The notes beneath the pieces were generated by a model, which worked only from the letters and a program-made list of their open reading frames with translations, was not told where the DNA came from and did no database searches. From assembly GCA_945952225.1 (NCBI GenBank), contig CAMFHP010000091.1, positions 1-35,755 of the forward strand: a DNA stretch of 35,755 nt, read 5' to 3'. The translations under genes and the position numbers were made by a program. This DNA comes from an uncultured Myxococcaceae bacterium. GTDB taxonomy: Bacteria; Myxococcota_A; Polyangia; Polyangiales; Ga0077539. Position 1 is the first letter of the stretch. Every line of letters begins with the position of its first letter. Positions 20,315 to 28,776 of the stretch are shown here, piece by piece.

Positions 20315-21148
20315 TCAACGCGCAGCGCGAACGAACGCGCCCGGCGTGACACCCACGATGCGCTTGAAGTGCCGGTGCAGCTGGCTCTGGTCGTAGAGCC
20401 CGACGCGCGCGGCCACCTCGGCCTGCGGAACGCCCCGCTGCAGAAGCACCTGCGCCGCACCCACGCGGCGGTGCGTGAGGTACGCGTACGGCGACACCCC
20501 GACCTGCGCCTGGAACGCGCGGCACAGACGAAACTTGTCGAGGCCCGCGTGCGCCGCAAGCTCATCGAGGGTGACCCGATCGGTCATGCGTTCGTCGAGC
20601 ATCGACCGCGCCCGTCGCACCGCGTCGCTCCACCGCGGGGCGCGCCCATCGTCTGCGGTCGATGCGCCGAGGAGCGTGACGAACGCCGTGACCGCCAGGG
20701 TGAGGGCCTCGCGCAACGCATCGTCGGTCTCCGCAGCGTCGAGCATCGCGCGGTGCAGTCGCACGATCGATCCCACCCGCCCATCGACGCGCCCATCGAA
20801 CGCCCGTCCCCGCGGCGCCCGCGCGCGTACGCCGAGCGTCACGCGGGCCTCTTCGAGCAGCGCGTCGTCGTAGTGCACCACGTCGAAGCGCGAGGTGCCG
20901 TGCCGCGCGCGCTCGGCGTACAGCTCGCCAGGCACCTTGACCCCGACGGAGCCCGGGCGCGTCTCGTACTCGTCGCCGCGCACCCGCCACTGTGACTCGC
21001 CCGCATGGTGCACCACGGTGCCGTGATGCATCGGAATCGCCGTGCTCAGCGCGCCGTCGAGCGTGAGCTGCACGAGCGCCACGCCAGGGATCGCCGCGCG
21101 TCGGGTGAACACACGCACGGGCGCTACCGCCGAAGCTCGTTCTCGCAT
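20315..21148 (-). CDS. AraC-family transcriptional regulator
   Basis: The 277-residue protein has an N-terminal cupin-like ligand domain (MHHGTVVHHAGESQW, RPGSVGVKVPGEL) and a C-terminal pair of helix-turn-helix motifs from about residue 190: TLDELAAHAGLDKFRLCRAF and then PQAEVAARVGLYDQSQLHRHF, ending VTPGAFVRAAR. This is the standard AraC arrangement for a ligand-responsive activator. The ATG at 21148 is preceded by TATCGT 9 nt upstream and lacks a Shine-Dalgarno. It is divergent from an SDR gene across a 165-bp region holding a 9-bp inverted repeat, so it most likely controls that gene. Its ligand is unknown. Confidence 0.9.
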   Translation of the reverse strand: MRERASAVAPVRVFTRRAAIPGVALVQLTLDGALSTAIPMHHGTVVHHAGESQWRVRGDEYETRPGSVGVKVPGELYAERARHGTSRFDVVHYDDALLEEARVTLGVRARAPRGRAFDGRVDGRVGSIVRLHRAMLDAAETDDALREALTLAVTAFVTLLGASTADDGRAPRWSDAVRRARSMLDERMTDRVTLDELAAHAGLDKFRLCRAFQAQVGVSPYAYLTHRRVGAAQVLLQRGVPQAEVAARVGLYDQSQLHRHFKRIVGVTPGAFVRAAR

Positions 21149-21185
21149 CGCGCGACGACGATACGCGCCGCGGGCCGTCGCGTGA

Positions 21186-21238
21186 TTGGGCGATCTTGAT
21201 TCGTCGCGGGCCGTGTCGATCGAGACAACATCGCCCAA
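21186..21238. promoter_or_regulatory. Inverted repeat in the AraC/SDR intergenic region
   Basis: TTGGGCGAT (21186-21194) and ATCGCCCAA (21230-21238) are perfect 9-bp inverted repeats with a 35-bp spacer, midway between the two divergent starts. They could be half-sites bridged by the AraC regulator. AraC proteins more often use direct repeats, so the assignment is tentative. Confidence 0.45.
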
Positions 21239-21313
21239 GCGCCTCCCCGGGGTCGATGCGCAGTCTCTGCCGCGATCAACGGGCGAGTGTGACCTCGCCA
21301 GAGGAGTTTCATC

Positions 21314-22201
21314 ATGCGTGTGTTCGTGACCGGCGCGACGGGGTTCATCGGCGAGGCCGTGGTGAAGGAGCTTTGCGGCGCAGGCCATCGCGTCGTCGGT
21401 CTGGCGCGCAGCGACGCGGGCGCGGCGGCTCTTCGCGCGGCGGGCGTCGAGGTGCATCGCGGTGACCTGACGCAGCCCGAGACCCTCGCGGCGGGCGCGC
21501 GCGACGCCGACGCCGTGGTGCACCTCGCGTTCAACCACGACTTCTCGAAGTTCGCGGAGAACGGACAGGTCGAGCGCGTCGCCATCGCGGCCCTCGGAGA
21601 CGCCCTCGTGTCGACGGGCGGCGCCCTCGTCGTGACGTCGGGCACGGGCATGGTGTCGGCGCCGACGCCGCGTCCGGTCACCGAAGACGACGAGCCGCTG
21701 GGAGGCGCGCAGTTTCCGCGATCGCCCGAGCGCGTGGCGCAACCGTACGCAGACCGCGGCGTGCGCGTGGCCATCGTGCGCCTTCCGCAGGTGCATGACC
21801 CCCACAAGGCCGGACTCGTCTCCTTCGTGATCGCCCGCGCTCGCGAGCTCGGATACGTCGCGCACGTGGGCGACGGCGCGACGTGCTGGCCCGCGGCGCA
21901 CGTCCGCGATGTGGCGCGGCTCTATCGTCTGGCCCTCGAACGCAACGCGCCCTTCGCGCGCTACCACGCGGTGGCCGAAGAGGGCGTCTCGCTCCGCAGC
22001 ATCGCCGAGGTGGTGGGCGCGGGGCTCAATCTCCCCGTGCGCTCGATCACGGCCGACGAGAGCGCCGCGTATTTCGGGTGGATGTCACACCTCGCCCAAC
22101 GCGACCTCCGCGCGTCGAGCGAGCACACGCGCCGCACGCTGGCGTGGGAGCCCGCGGGCCCTTCGCTCCTCGACGACCTGCGAACCTTCGCGTGGGTGTG
22201 A
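21314..22201 (+). CDS. Atypical NAD(P)-dependent SDR / epimerase-like protein
   Basis: The 295-residue protein has an N-terminal Rossmann motif TGATGFIG (6-13) and the acidic or basic positions of the extended short-chain dehydrogenase group (GLARSDAGAAAL), plus HRGDLT and VVHLAF. The usual catalytic YxxxK is absent where expected; that segment reads SPERVAQPYADRG. It therefore resembles atypical SDRs that use other residues or bind nucleotide without classical oxidoreduction. The start at 21314 follows a clear AGGAG site. Regulation by the divergent AraC protein is likely. The gene ends 20 bp before the convergent LysR gene. Substrate is not predictable. Confidence 0.85.
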   Translation: MRVFVTGATGFIGEAVVKELCGAGHRVVGLARSDAGAAALRAAGVEVHRGDLTQPETLAAGARDADAVVHLAFNHDFSKFAENGQVERVAIAALGDALVSTGGALVVTSGTGMVSAPTPRPVTEDDEPLGGAQFPRSPERVAQPYADRGVRVAIVRLPQVHDPHKAGLVSFVIARARELGYVAHVGDGATCWPAAHVRDVARLYRLALERNAPFARYHAVAEEGVSLRSIAEVVGAGLNLPVRSITADESAAYFGWMSHLAQRDLRASSEHTRRTLAWEPAGPSLLDDLRTFAWV

Positions 22202-22221
22202 CCGACCCGGCGCGGGTGTGA

Positions 22222-23172
22222 TCACCGATCCCCGCGCTGCGTCGCTTCGAGGCGCGCGAAGGTCTCGCCCACCGCCTCGACGACGGCGGCCACCCGCGGG
22301 AGCGCCCGGATCGCGCGCCGTGTGACCACATACACATCGAGCGTCGGGAGCGTCGCGGGCGTGTCGAGCGCGACGAGCGTGCGGTCGACGTCGGCGTACA
22401 CGCAGGGCCCGATGCCCACGCCGAGGCCCGCGCGCAGCGCCGCGATCTGCACCTGGTACGACGAGCACACCATCACCGGCGGACGGGCCACGTGCGCCGC
22501 GAGCCACTCGGACTCCGGCGTGGTCACGCCGACGAGCTCCACCGAGACCCAGTCGAGGTCGCGCAGGGGCTTCGCGCGCAGTGCGCGGGCCTTCGCACGC
22601 GATGCGAGCACGGTGGTGCGGAGCCTCGCCACGCGCCTGCCCACGAGGTCGCCGCGGGTGGTCTGAAAGAAGCGCACGGCGACGTCGGCCTCGCGCCCCA
22701 CGAGGTCCGCCGCGCGGTAGCCCGTCACGAAGTCGACCATGAGCTCGGGGTGCTTCGCGCGCAGCGCCGGAAGCATGAAGGGAACGAGCAGGTGCGCCGC
22801 CACTTCGTCCGTCGTCGCCACGCGCACACGACCGCTCACGGCCTGACTCCGCGCGCCCAGCGCCTCGTCGCAGAAGCGCGAGAACTCGGCCTCCATGCGG
22901 TGCGCGGCGTCGCGGAGCGCGAGCGCGGCCTCCGTGGGGAGCGGCGCGCGGCGCGTCCGTTCGAAGAGGGCCACGCCGAGCGTCGACTCCAGCGACGAGA
23001 CCCTCCGGCTCACCGTCGACGGATCGGTGCCGAGCTCGACGGCCGCCTCGGTGAAGCTCCCCGCGCGGAGCACCGTGAGCAGCAGCCGCACGTCGTCCCA
23101 CTGCAACGCGCGCAGCGCCGCAAGGGCGTCGCGGGCCTTCGGCGTTCTCCCATGTGCCATGCACGGGTGCAT
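22222..23172 (-). CDS. LysR-family transcriptional regulator
   Basis: The 316-residue product has an N-terminal winged helix (WDDVRLLLTVLRAGSFTEAA, DPSTVSRRVSSLESTLGVAL) and a C-terminal periplasmic-binding-type effector domain (SGRVRVATTDEVAAHLLVP, ADVAVRFFQT, GLGVGIGPCVYAD). Met starts at 23172 or 23160 are both possible; neither has a Shine-Dalgarno, and both lie inside a cluster of ATGCAC half-sites, which suggests autoregulation close to the start codon. It is divergent from a quinone reductase gene that begins 59 bp away, the classic arrangement of a LysR regulator and its target. The effector is unknown. Confidence 0.9.
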   Translation of the reverse strand: MHPCMAHGRTPKARDALAALRALQWDDVRLLLTVLRAGSFTEAAVELGTDPSTVSRRVSSLESTLGVALFERTRRAPLPTEAALALRDAAHRMEAEFSRFCDEALGARSQAVSGRVRVATTDEVAAHLLVPFMLPALRAKHPELMVDFVTGYRAADLVGREADVAVRFFQTTRGDLVGRRVARLRTTVLASRAKARALRAKPLRDLDWVSVELVGVTTPESEWLAAHVARPPVMVCSSYQVQIAALRAGLGVGIGPCVYADVDRTLVALDTPATLPTLDVYVVTRRAIRALPRVAAVVEAVGETFARLEATQRGDR

Positions 23173-23185
23173 ACCAGCGATGCAC
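23159..23185. promoter_or_regulatory. Three ATGCAC half-sites between LysR and quinone reductase
   Basis: ATGCAC-GG-GTGCAT (23159-23172) is a perfect palindrome. GTGCAT at 23167-23172 also pairs with ATGCAC at 23180-23185 across 7 bp. Three copies of the half-site within 27 bp, at the start of the LysR gene and ~46 bp before the ATG of the divergent gene, make a strong operator candidate. Confidence 0.55.
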
Positions 23186-23230
23186 ACTGCGAGGTAGTCG
23201 TGCGCCTGCGCAACGCACAGTCTCGCGCCC

Positions 23231-23842
23231 ATGGCACACGCACTGATCCTCGTCGGACACGCCGACCCCGGCTCGTTCAACCACCGCCTCGCCGACGCCT
23301 ACGCGCGCGGGTTCACCGCGGCGGGGCATCGCACCGAGCGCATCGACCTCGCGGCGCTTCGCTTCGACCCGATCCTTCGCACGGGCTACCGCGCGGAGCA
23401 GCCCCTCGAACCCGACCTCGTGCGGGCCCGCGAGGCGATCGAGCGCGCGGACCATCTCGTGTGGGTGTTTCCGATGTACTGGGCGTCGGCGCCCGCGGTG
23501 GTGCGCGGCTTCGTCGACCGGGTGTTCCTGCCGGGGTGGGCGTTCCGCTACGAGGGGCACGCGCTGCCCACGGGTCTGCTGCGCGGCCGCTCGTCGCGCG
23601 CCGTGGTCACCATGGACAGCCCGTGGTGGTGGTACTCGCTCGCGCTCCACCGCCCGATCCATCGGAGCTTCGGCTCGGCGACGCTCTCGTTCTGCGGCCT
23701 CGCGCCGGTGTCGATCACCACCGTTCACAACGTGCGGGCCATGAAGGAGCCCGCGCGCGACGGGTGGTGCGCACGGGTCGAAGCGCTCGCGGCCGACGAT
23801 GCGCGGCGCGCAGGGAGCGCGATCAGCACCACACGACGGTGA
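23231..23842 (+). CDS. Flavodoxin-fold NAD(P)H:quinone oxidoreductase
   Basis: The 203-residue protein has the Flavodoxin_2 fold: an N-terminal flavin phosphate loop (GHADPGSFNHRLA), then WVFPMYWASAPAVVRGFVDR with RVFLPGWAFRYEG, which form the flavin and quinone side of the site in the MdaB/KefF/WrbA-like NAD(P)H dehydrogenase group. The likely role is two-electron reduction of quinones or other electrophiles in the cytoplasm. It is divergent from the LysR gene and probably under its control. Its last 20 bp overlap the end of the convergent ATPase gene. Confidence 0.88.
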   Translation: MAHALILVGHADPGSFNHRLADAYARGFTAAGHRTERIDLAALRFDPILRTGYRAEQPLEPDLVRAREAIERADHLVWVFPMYWASAPAVVRGFVDRVFLPGWAFRYEGHALPTGLLRGRSSRAVVTMDSPWWWYSLALHRPIHRSFGSATLSFCGLAPVSITTVHNVRAMKEPARDGWCARVEALAADDARRAGSAISTTRR

Positions 23843-25376
23843 CGCTGCGTCCGTCAGGGGTCTCGGCGCGCTCGCTGCGGGTGCGTACGTCGATGGGGGC
23901 CGCCGTGCTGCGCTGGTCGAAGACCACGAGCCATCCCGTGTCGAGTCCGAGGCCCGCGAGGTACGCGTCGAACTGCGCGAGGCCCTGCGCGAGCGGGTTC
24001 TTCTTGTCGCCGTCGCGCCAGGTCTTCACCTCGATGGCGAGGCGGTCGTCGCCGTGGCGGAGCAGAAGATCCATGCGCCCGCGACCGATGGCGTACTCGC
24101 GGTCGACGGTGCCGCCGCCGTTCGCGACGCGGTGGAGAAAGGCCATGAGCACGAGCTGCGCGGCGACCTCGTGGTACGTCGCCGCGCCCTGCATCGACTC
24201 GCCGTGCTGGCGCCAGAACGAGAGCCACGCGTCGAGGAGCCGCGCGGGGAGCAGGTGTCCGTCTGCGTCCAACCACGTGCGCTCGATGCGCGGGAGCGCC
24301 GCGCGCGGAGACACCAGCAGGTAGCGCACGACGACCTCGCGGTACATCGGGTTCGCGATCTCGAGGCCCCCCGCGTCGGACTGCCGAACGAGCCCCAGGT
24401 CGATGGCGAAGCGCACGTCGTCTTCGGGCAGCACACCGGGTGTTCCACCCGCGAGCATCGGTTCGATGATCGCGCGAATGCGGGGCTCGCGAAGGCGGTC
24501 GGCCAGCGAGTCGAGGTGCGTCTCCTGTCGGTCGAAGAGCGTCTGCTTCGCGCGCTCGACGTGGTCGACGGTGATCGTCTGCGCCGTGTCGCGCGCGAGC
24601 TCGGTGGTGATCACATCGGCGAGCGCATTCACGAGCCACGGCTGCCCACGCGTCAGCTCGAAGACCCGCGCGACCGCCGCGTCGTCGAAGCGTTGACCCG
24701 TGTCGGCCGTGTGTTGCGCGTAGAGCTCGGCGACCTCGTCGGCGGTGAACTCGCGCAGCGTGAGCGAGCGGACCTTGATGTTGAACGGAGACGCCGTGCC
24801 GAGGTGATCGCTGCCGTCGCGCGCGACCTTGTAGTCCCGCACGTCGCGCAGGCCCACGACCGCGAGCGACGCGGGAAACTCCGTCGGTCGGTTCGGGTGC
24901 CCATCGCGGAGCTGCCGAAGCACCGACAGGAGCACCTCATCGCGGAGCGCGTCGATCTCGTCGAGAAACACCACCAGCGGTCGCGGACACGCGCGCGCCC
25001 ACGCCGCGAGCGCCGCGCCGATGCGCGATCCCGGCGGCGCCTCGGGCCACGGCGGCGGTTGCAGCGCCGTCGGCAACCACCGGCGCGCACGACTCCGCCA
25101 GCCCTCGAGGATCGCGTCCTCCGCCGCGCCGATGTCACTCGGAAAGGCCGCGCCCTTCTCCATCGAGACCATGATCGCCGCGAAGCGCCCTTCGGCCGTG
25201 AGCGCCTTGCCGAGCGCGAGGAGCGACGTGGTCTTGCCCACCTGCCGCGGCGCGTGCACGACAAAGTACGACTGCCGTTCGACGAGCGCGCGCACGTCGG
25301 GGAGCCGTCGCTCCGGCGGGAGCATGTAGTGGTCTTCGGGGGTGCACGGCCCCGCGGTGTTGAAGTGCCGCGGCAT
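23823..25376 (-). CDS. AAA ATPase with C-terminal PD-(D/E)XK nuclease-like domain
   Basis: The 517-residue protein has an N-terminal ATPase domain: Walker A HAPRQVGKTT (K48), Walker B VVFLDEID (D139, E140), followed by arginine-rich helical segments. The C-terminal ~100 residues contain GRGRMDLLL (D436) and AIEVK (E449, K451), the D...ExK pattern of the PD-(D/E)XK nuclease superfamily, followed by a strand GWLVVFDQ. This pairing is known in AAA-ATPase-like/PDDEXK proteins found across bacteria and thought to be mobile or defence-related, though functions are mostly untested. The start ATG at 25376 follows a weak GGAGAG. It is downstream of the PLP enzyme on the same strand with a 52-bp gap and might be co-transcribed. 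Confidence 0.82.
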   Translation of the reverse strand: MPRHFNTAGPCTPEDHYMLPPERRLPDVRALVERQSYFVVHAPRQVGKTTSLLALGKALTAEGRFAAIMVSMEKGAAFPSDIGAAEDAILEGWRSRARRWLPTALQPPPWPEAPPGSRIGAALAAWARACPRPLVVFLDEIDALRDEVLLSVLRQLRDGHPNRPTEFPASLAVVGLRDVRDYKVARDGSDHLGTASPFNIKVRSLTLREFTADEVAELYAQHTADTGQRFDDAAVARVFELTRGQPWLVNALADVITTELARDTAQTITVDHVERAKQTLFDRQETHLDSLADRLREPRIRAIIEPMLAGGTPGVLPEDDVRFAIDLGLVRQSDAGGLEIANPMYREVVVRYLLVSPRAALPRIERTWLDADGHLLPARLLDAWLSFWRQHGESMQGAATYHEVAAQLVLMAFLHRVANGGGTVDREYAIGRGRMDLLLRHGDDRLAIEVKTWRDGDKKNPLAQGLAQFDAYLAGLGLDTGWLVVFDQRSTAAPIDVRTRSERAETPDGRSVTVVWC

Positions 25377-25428
25377 CGGTGGGTCTCTCCAGGGTCGGTG
25401 GCGAAGTCGCAGCCCGATCGATCGCGGG

Positions 25429-27369
25429 TCAGCCCGCGCGCGGCGGATACTTGAGCGCGAAGAAGCCCTCCATCGCGCGGAGGAGCCCGTCGACGTCGGC
25501 GTGTTCGGGCACGCTGATGCGGCAGATCTGCACGTTGTCGCGCTTCTGCGCCTGCTTCACCTCGGCGGAGAGCGCGCCCTGCGTCGACTCCTCGGGGTTG
25601 ATCACATAGAAGTAGTCGGGACGCCCGCCGCCGGTGCTCTGGCCGTAGCTCACGCGGCTCTTCACGAGCGTCGGCGCGTGCTTCAGCAGGTGGTCCACGA
25701 ACTCGTCGACGAGGTCGGCGAAGGTCGTCGGCGCCGCGGGGAGGTACACCGACAGGAGTCCGGTGCCGAGACCCTCGGCCACCTGCGCGCGCGAGATGGC
25801 GTACATCGTGATCTCGAAGCCCCGCGCCCGCATCGCCGCGCGAAGACCGTCGGCCAGACGGATCGTGTGCTCGCTGATCGTGCGCATGCGCGCTTCGAGG
25901 TCCGAGAGGCCCTCGGCGAGGTCGGCGAGCTGCGTGGGGCGCGCGAACGAATCGGCGTCCGTGCCCCGCTCGCGGGCCCGCGCGAGGATGCGCAGCGCGA
26001 GGGGATCGCTCGCACACGCGGCCACGCCGAGCGTCGACTTGCCGCGCGTGAAGTACTTCGACCCGCTCTTCACCAGCACGAAGGGCCAGTCGCGCGCGAA
26101 GTCCTTCGCGAACACGGGAAACATCGGCGCGAGCGTCGTGTCGACGAGCACCGGCACCTTGCGCCCGTGCTTCTCGGCATCGGCGCGGAGCGCGCGCATC
26201 AGCGCCTCGAAGTCGTGCGACTGAAGCTCCGGGTTCGTCGGCGTCTCCAGGAACACACACGCCGGCGCACCGGCCAGCGCCTCGACCCCCGCGATCACGC
26301 GGTCGACCATGGTGACGGGACGTCCGTCGGCGTCGTGTCCGAGCACCGCGAGCGGCGCGGGCTTGAGGTTGCACGCGCGCGGCAGCAGTTCGGCGATGAG
26401 CTGCCCCGTGCCGCCGTAGCCGTTCTGCGCGTAGAAGAGCGTCACGGGCGCGGGACCGAGCACGTCGGCCACCGCGGAGAACACCGCGTCTTCGGCCGCG
26501 AGCCCCGTCACGAAATAGAGCGCCTCGCGCACCTCGGGAAACAGCGCGCGCAGCGCCGCATCGCAGGTCGCCGCGTCGCCCTCGGGCAGCACCGGCACGC
26601 GCACACCGGCCACCGACGCGAGCTCGGCGCGCGCGTCCACCGCGAGGAGCGCCGCGACCGTGCGCTTGCGAATGAGCTGGATGCCCTTCGCATCGATGCG
26701 CACCCCGTCGCGGAGGAGCAGCACACCGCCGCGTCCGCTCGGCAGCGCGTAGCAGAGCGCGTCGACGGAGAGCGCCTGAAGGTCGCCGGTGAAGGGCTTC
26801 GCGGCCACGTACACCGTGAGCGTCGACGCATCCGACGAAGGCACGGCGTCCGCGTGCTCGACGAGCGTGACGCCCTGCGCGCGGAGGGCGCGCTTGCGTT
26901 CGTCGGAGAGCGGCAGCGCACCCTCGGCCACGACGCGCACGGGCAACGTGCGGTGCGGGTTCTCGACGACGGAGAGCCAGGGCTTGGTGATCGACGCGAA
27001 GGAGAAGCAGCGCGCCGCGTTCGTGCGGGCCTGCACGTGGAGTTCGAAGGTGGTCGAGAGGGGCTGGCCGAGGCGCGCGTAGTCGAAGGGGAGTCCACAC
27101 GCGGCGAGGCGCGTACGGATGCGCGCGGGGTCGGTCTCGCCCTCGACGTCGAGCGCCGCGACGGCGCGCGCGAGGCGCTGTGCGAAGGCCTCGTCGGAGT
27201 CGAAGCGCATGAGGTCGTACGTGGTGGCGCGGGGCTCCCAGTCGTCGGGCAGCGCGCCCTCGGCGAGCATCCGCGGGAGCACACGTTCGAGCGTCGCGGC
27301 GAAATCCGTCGGCAGGGCGATGCGCCCGTCGTGGGCGTTGGAACCGTGGGCGTTGGAGGTCGTGGCCAT
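25429..27369 (-). CDS. N-terminally extended Cys/Met-metabolism-type PLP enzyme
   Basis: At 646 residues the protein is about 250 longer than usual members. From ~285 on it follows the family: NGYGGTGQL (316-324, like the YGGT cofactor phosphate contact), LETPTNP (374-380), VDTTLAP (409-415) and SGSKYFTRGKSTLG (435-448), where K438 is the likely PLP lysine. This group includes cystathionine synthases and lyases, and homocysteine- or methionine-forming enzymes. The N-terminal ~280 residues (LERVLPRMLAEGALPDDW, SFASITKPWLS, VYVAAKPFTGD) match no domain I recognise and may bind a partner or regulate the enzyme. The reaction therefore cannot be assigned. The ATG at 27369 is chosen; an ATG at 27381 adds four residues. 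Confidence 0.75.
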   Translation of the reverse strand: MATTSNAHGSNAHDGRIALPTDFAATLERVLPRMLAEGALPDDWEPRATTYDLMRFDSDEAFAQRLARAVAALDVEGETDPARIRTRLAACGLPFDYARLGQPLSTTFELHVQARTNAARCFSFASITKPWLSVVENPHRTLPVRVVAEGALPLSDERKRALRAQGVTLVEHADAVPSSDASTLTVYVAAKPFTGDLQALSVDALCYALPSGRGGVLLLRDGVRIDAKGIQLIRKRTVAALLAVDARAELASVAGVRVPVLPEGDAATCDAALRALFPEVREALYFVTGLAAEDAVFSAVADVLGPAPVTLFYAQNGYGGTGQLIAELLPRACNLKPAPLAVLGHDADGRPVTMVDRVIAGVEALAGAPACVFLETPTNPELQSHDFEALMRALRADAEKHGRKVPVLVDTTLAPMFPVFAKDFARDWPFVLVKSGSKYFTRGKSTLGVAACASDPLALRILARARERGTDADSFARPTQLADLAEGLSDLEARMRTISEHTIRLADGLRAAMRARGFEITMYAISRAQVAEGLGTGLLSVYLPAAPTTFADLVDEFVDHLLKHAPTLVKSRVSYGQSTGGGRPDYFYVINPEESTQGALSAEVKQAQKRDNVQICRISVPEHADVDGLLRAMEGFFALKYPPRAG

Positions 27370-27464
27370 CGCGCGGAGCATAGTCCGGCCCCGCCCGCGG
27401 GCGGCGCGCGAAAGACGGTGACGATCCGTGACGGAAGCGCGCGGCACCGGCCACTCCGTCGTCG

Positions 27465-28601
27465 ATGAACCTCTCCCTTCGTCTCGGTGTGGTGCTCTCG
27501 CTGACGGGTCTCTTCGGGTGCGCGAGCACCGTCGAGGGCATCGAACCGGGCGCCGACGCAGGCGTGCGCGACGATGGCGCCACCGTCGCCCCGGAAGGCT
27601 GCGCGCACTGGGCGCTCACCGACCGCGAGGAACGCTACGACGGCGAGCTCTACACCGATCTGCACGTCACCTTCGATGCGCAGGGGAGGCTCGCCACGCG
27701 GCGCGAGAACATCCGCACCGGCGGCCACGGCATCGACCGCACGGCGCAGTCGTTCACGTACGCCTGGAGCGCCACGGGCCTCACGATCACGAAGGACGGC
27801 GACCCCACGGAGCGCACGGTCTATGCGCTCGATGGCGACCGTGTCACGGCCCGCACGCGCGAGTCGTCGCAGTCGTCGCTCCGCGCCGCGATGACCTGGG
27901 AGCGCGACGACCGTGGACGTGTCGTCGCGCGCACGGAGACCCGCGACGGCGTGGCCCCCACGCGATGCACGTGGCGCTACGACGCGGCGGGGCACATCAC
28001 CGAGGTCGCGTGCAGCGACGGAGATCTCTCGCGCTATCAGTGGGAGGGCGACCGTCCCGTGCGTCGCGACCACACGTACCAGGGCCGTAATCCCGGCTTC
28101 GACACGTGGGAGTGGAACGCGCGCGGCGCCCTCGTACGCGAGCGCCACGACGACGGGTACGGGCCCGGGCGGCTCTACCGCTACGACCACACCTACGACG
28201 CCGCGGGCCGCGTGCTGCGCTCGGAGTCCGTCGACGACGCGAGCGGCGTGGCCCGTCCCGCGGCGGTCTTCGCATGGGACGACCGCGGACGACTCGCGCG
28301 CGAGGAGCGGTACTTCAACGACGCGGGCGTGGCGCAGTGGGTGGTGCGCTGGGAGCGCGACGAGCAGGGACGCCTCGCAGCGCGCATCGCCCTCGACAGC
28401 GCGACGCTTCGCTACACGTACGCGGTGACGGCGCAGCGCATCGAGGTCACGGAGCGCGTCGACACGTGGCGCAACGTGCGGGTGTACCAGTGCCTCGCGA
28501 CGGCCCCGCGCGGCGTGCCCGCCGACCCGACGCCCGGCGTGGCGGTGGAGCAGGTGAACCCCGCGCCCGAGGAGTTTCCCGCGAACGCGTGGGAGCCCTG
28601 A
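27465..28601 (+). CDS. YD-repeat-like lipoprotein, paralogue 1
   Basis: The 378-residue protein has a lipoprotein signal (MNLSLRLGVVLSLTGLFGC, C19), an A/D/G linker, and a domain made of about ten short repeats of the RHS/YD type, such as FDAQGRLATR, RDDRGRVVAR, YDAAGHITEV, WNARGALVRE, YDAAGRVLRS and WDDRGRLARE. YD repeats form beta-strand spirals, often in shells or carbohydrate-binding surface proteins. The copy here is short and lacks a toxin tail, so it is not an RHS toxin. The C-terminus CLATAPRGVPADPTP...EEFPANAWEP is repeated almost exactly in the next gene, which shows a tandem duplication. Probably a surface protein; ligand unknown. Confidence 0.75.
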   Translation: MNLSLRLGVVLSLTGLFGCASTVEGIEPGADAGVRDDGATVAPEGCAHWALTDREERYDGELYTDLHVTFDAQGRLATRRENIRTGGHGIDRTAQSFTYAWSATGLTITKDGDPTERTVYALDGDRVTARTRESSQSSLRAAMTWERDDRGRVVARTETRDGVAPTRCTWRYDAAGHITEVACSDGDLSRYQWEGDRPVRRDHTYQGRNPGFDTWEWNARGALVRERHDDGYGPGRLYRYDHTYDAAGRVLRSESVDDASGVARPAAVFAWDDRGRLAREERYFNDAGVAQWVVRWERDEQGRLAARIALDSATLRYTYAVTAQRIEVTERVDTWRNVRVYQCLATAPRGVPADPTPGVAVEQVNPAPEEFPANAWEP

Positions 28602-28776
28602 ACGAAGGCCTGCGGTCCGTGCTTCGTGCCTCACACGCGGTCGCCGTGAACGCCCACACCGCCTGCCCGCCACCTACCGCGATGCGCCCGTGGGCAACGC
28701 GGCGCAGAAGGAAGGCTCCCGACCCGTGGCAAAGGCGCGCCCCCTCTCCGACGCTCCCGTTGCGAGGCGCCACCGC

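Noticed and set aside
25342-27468. A 708-codon plus-strand open frame across the PLP enzyme
   Set aside because: Shadow frame of a recognisable PLP enzyme; no motif in the plus-strand translation.
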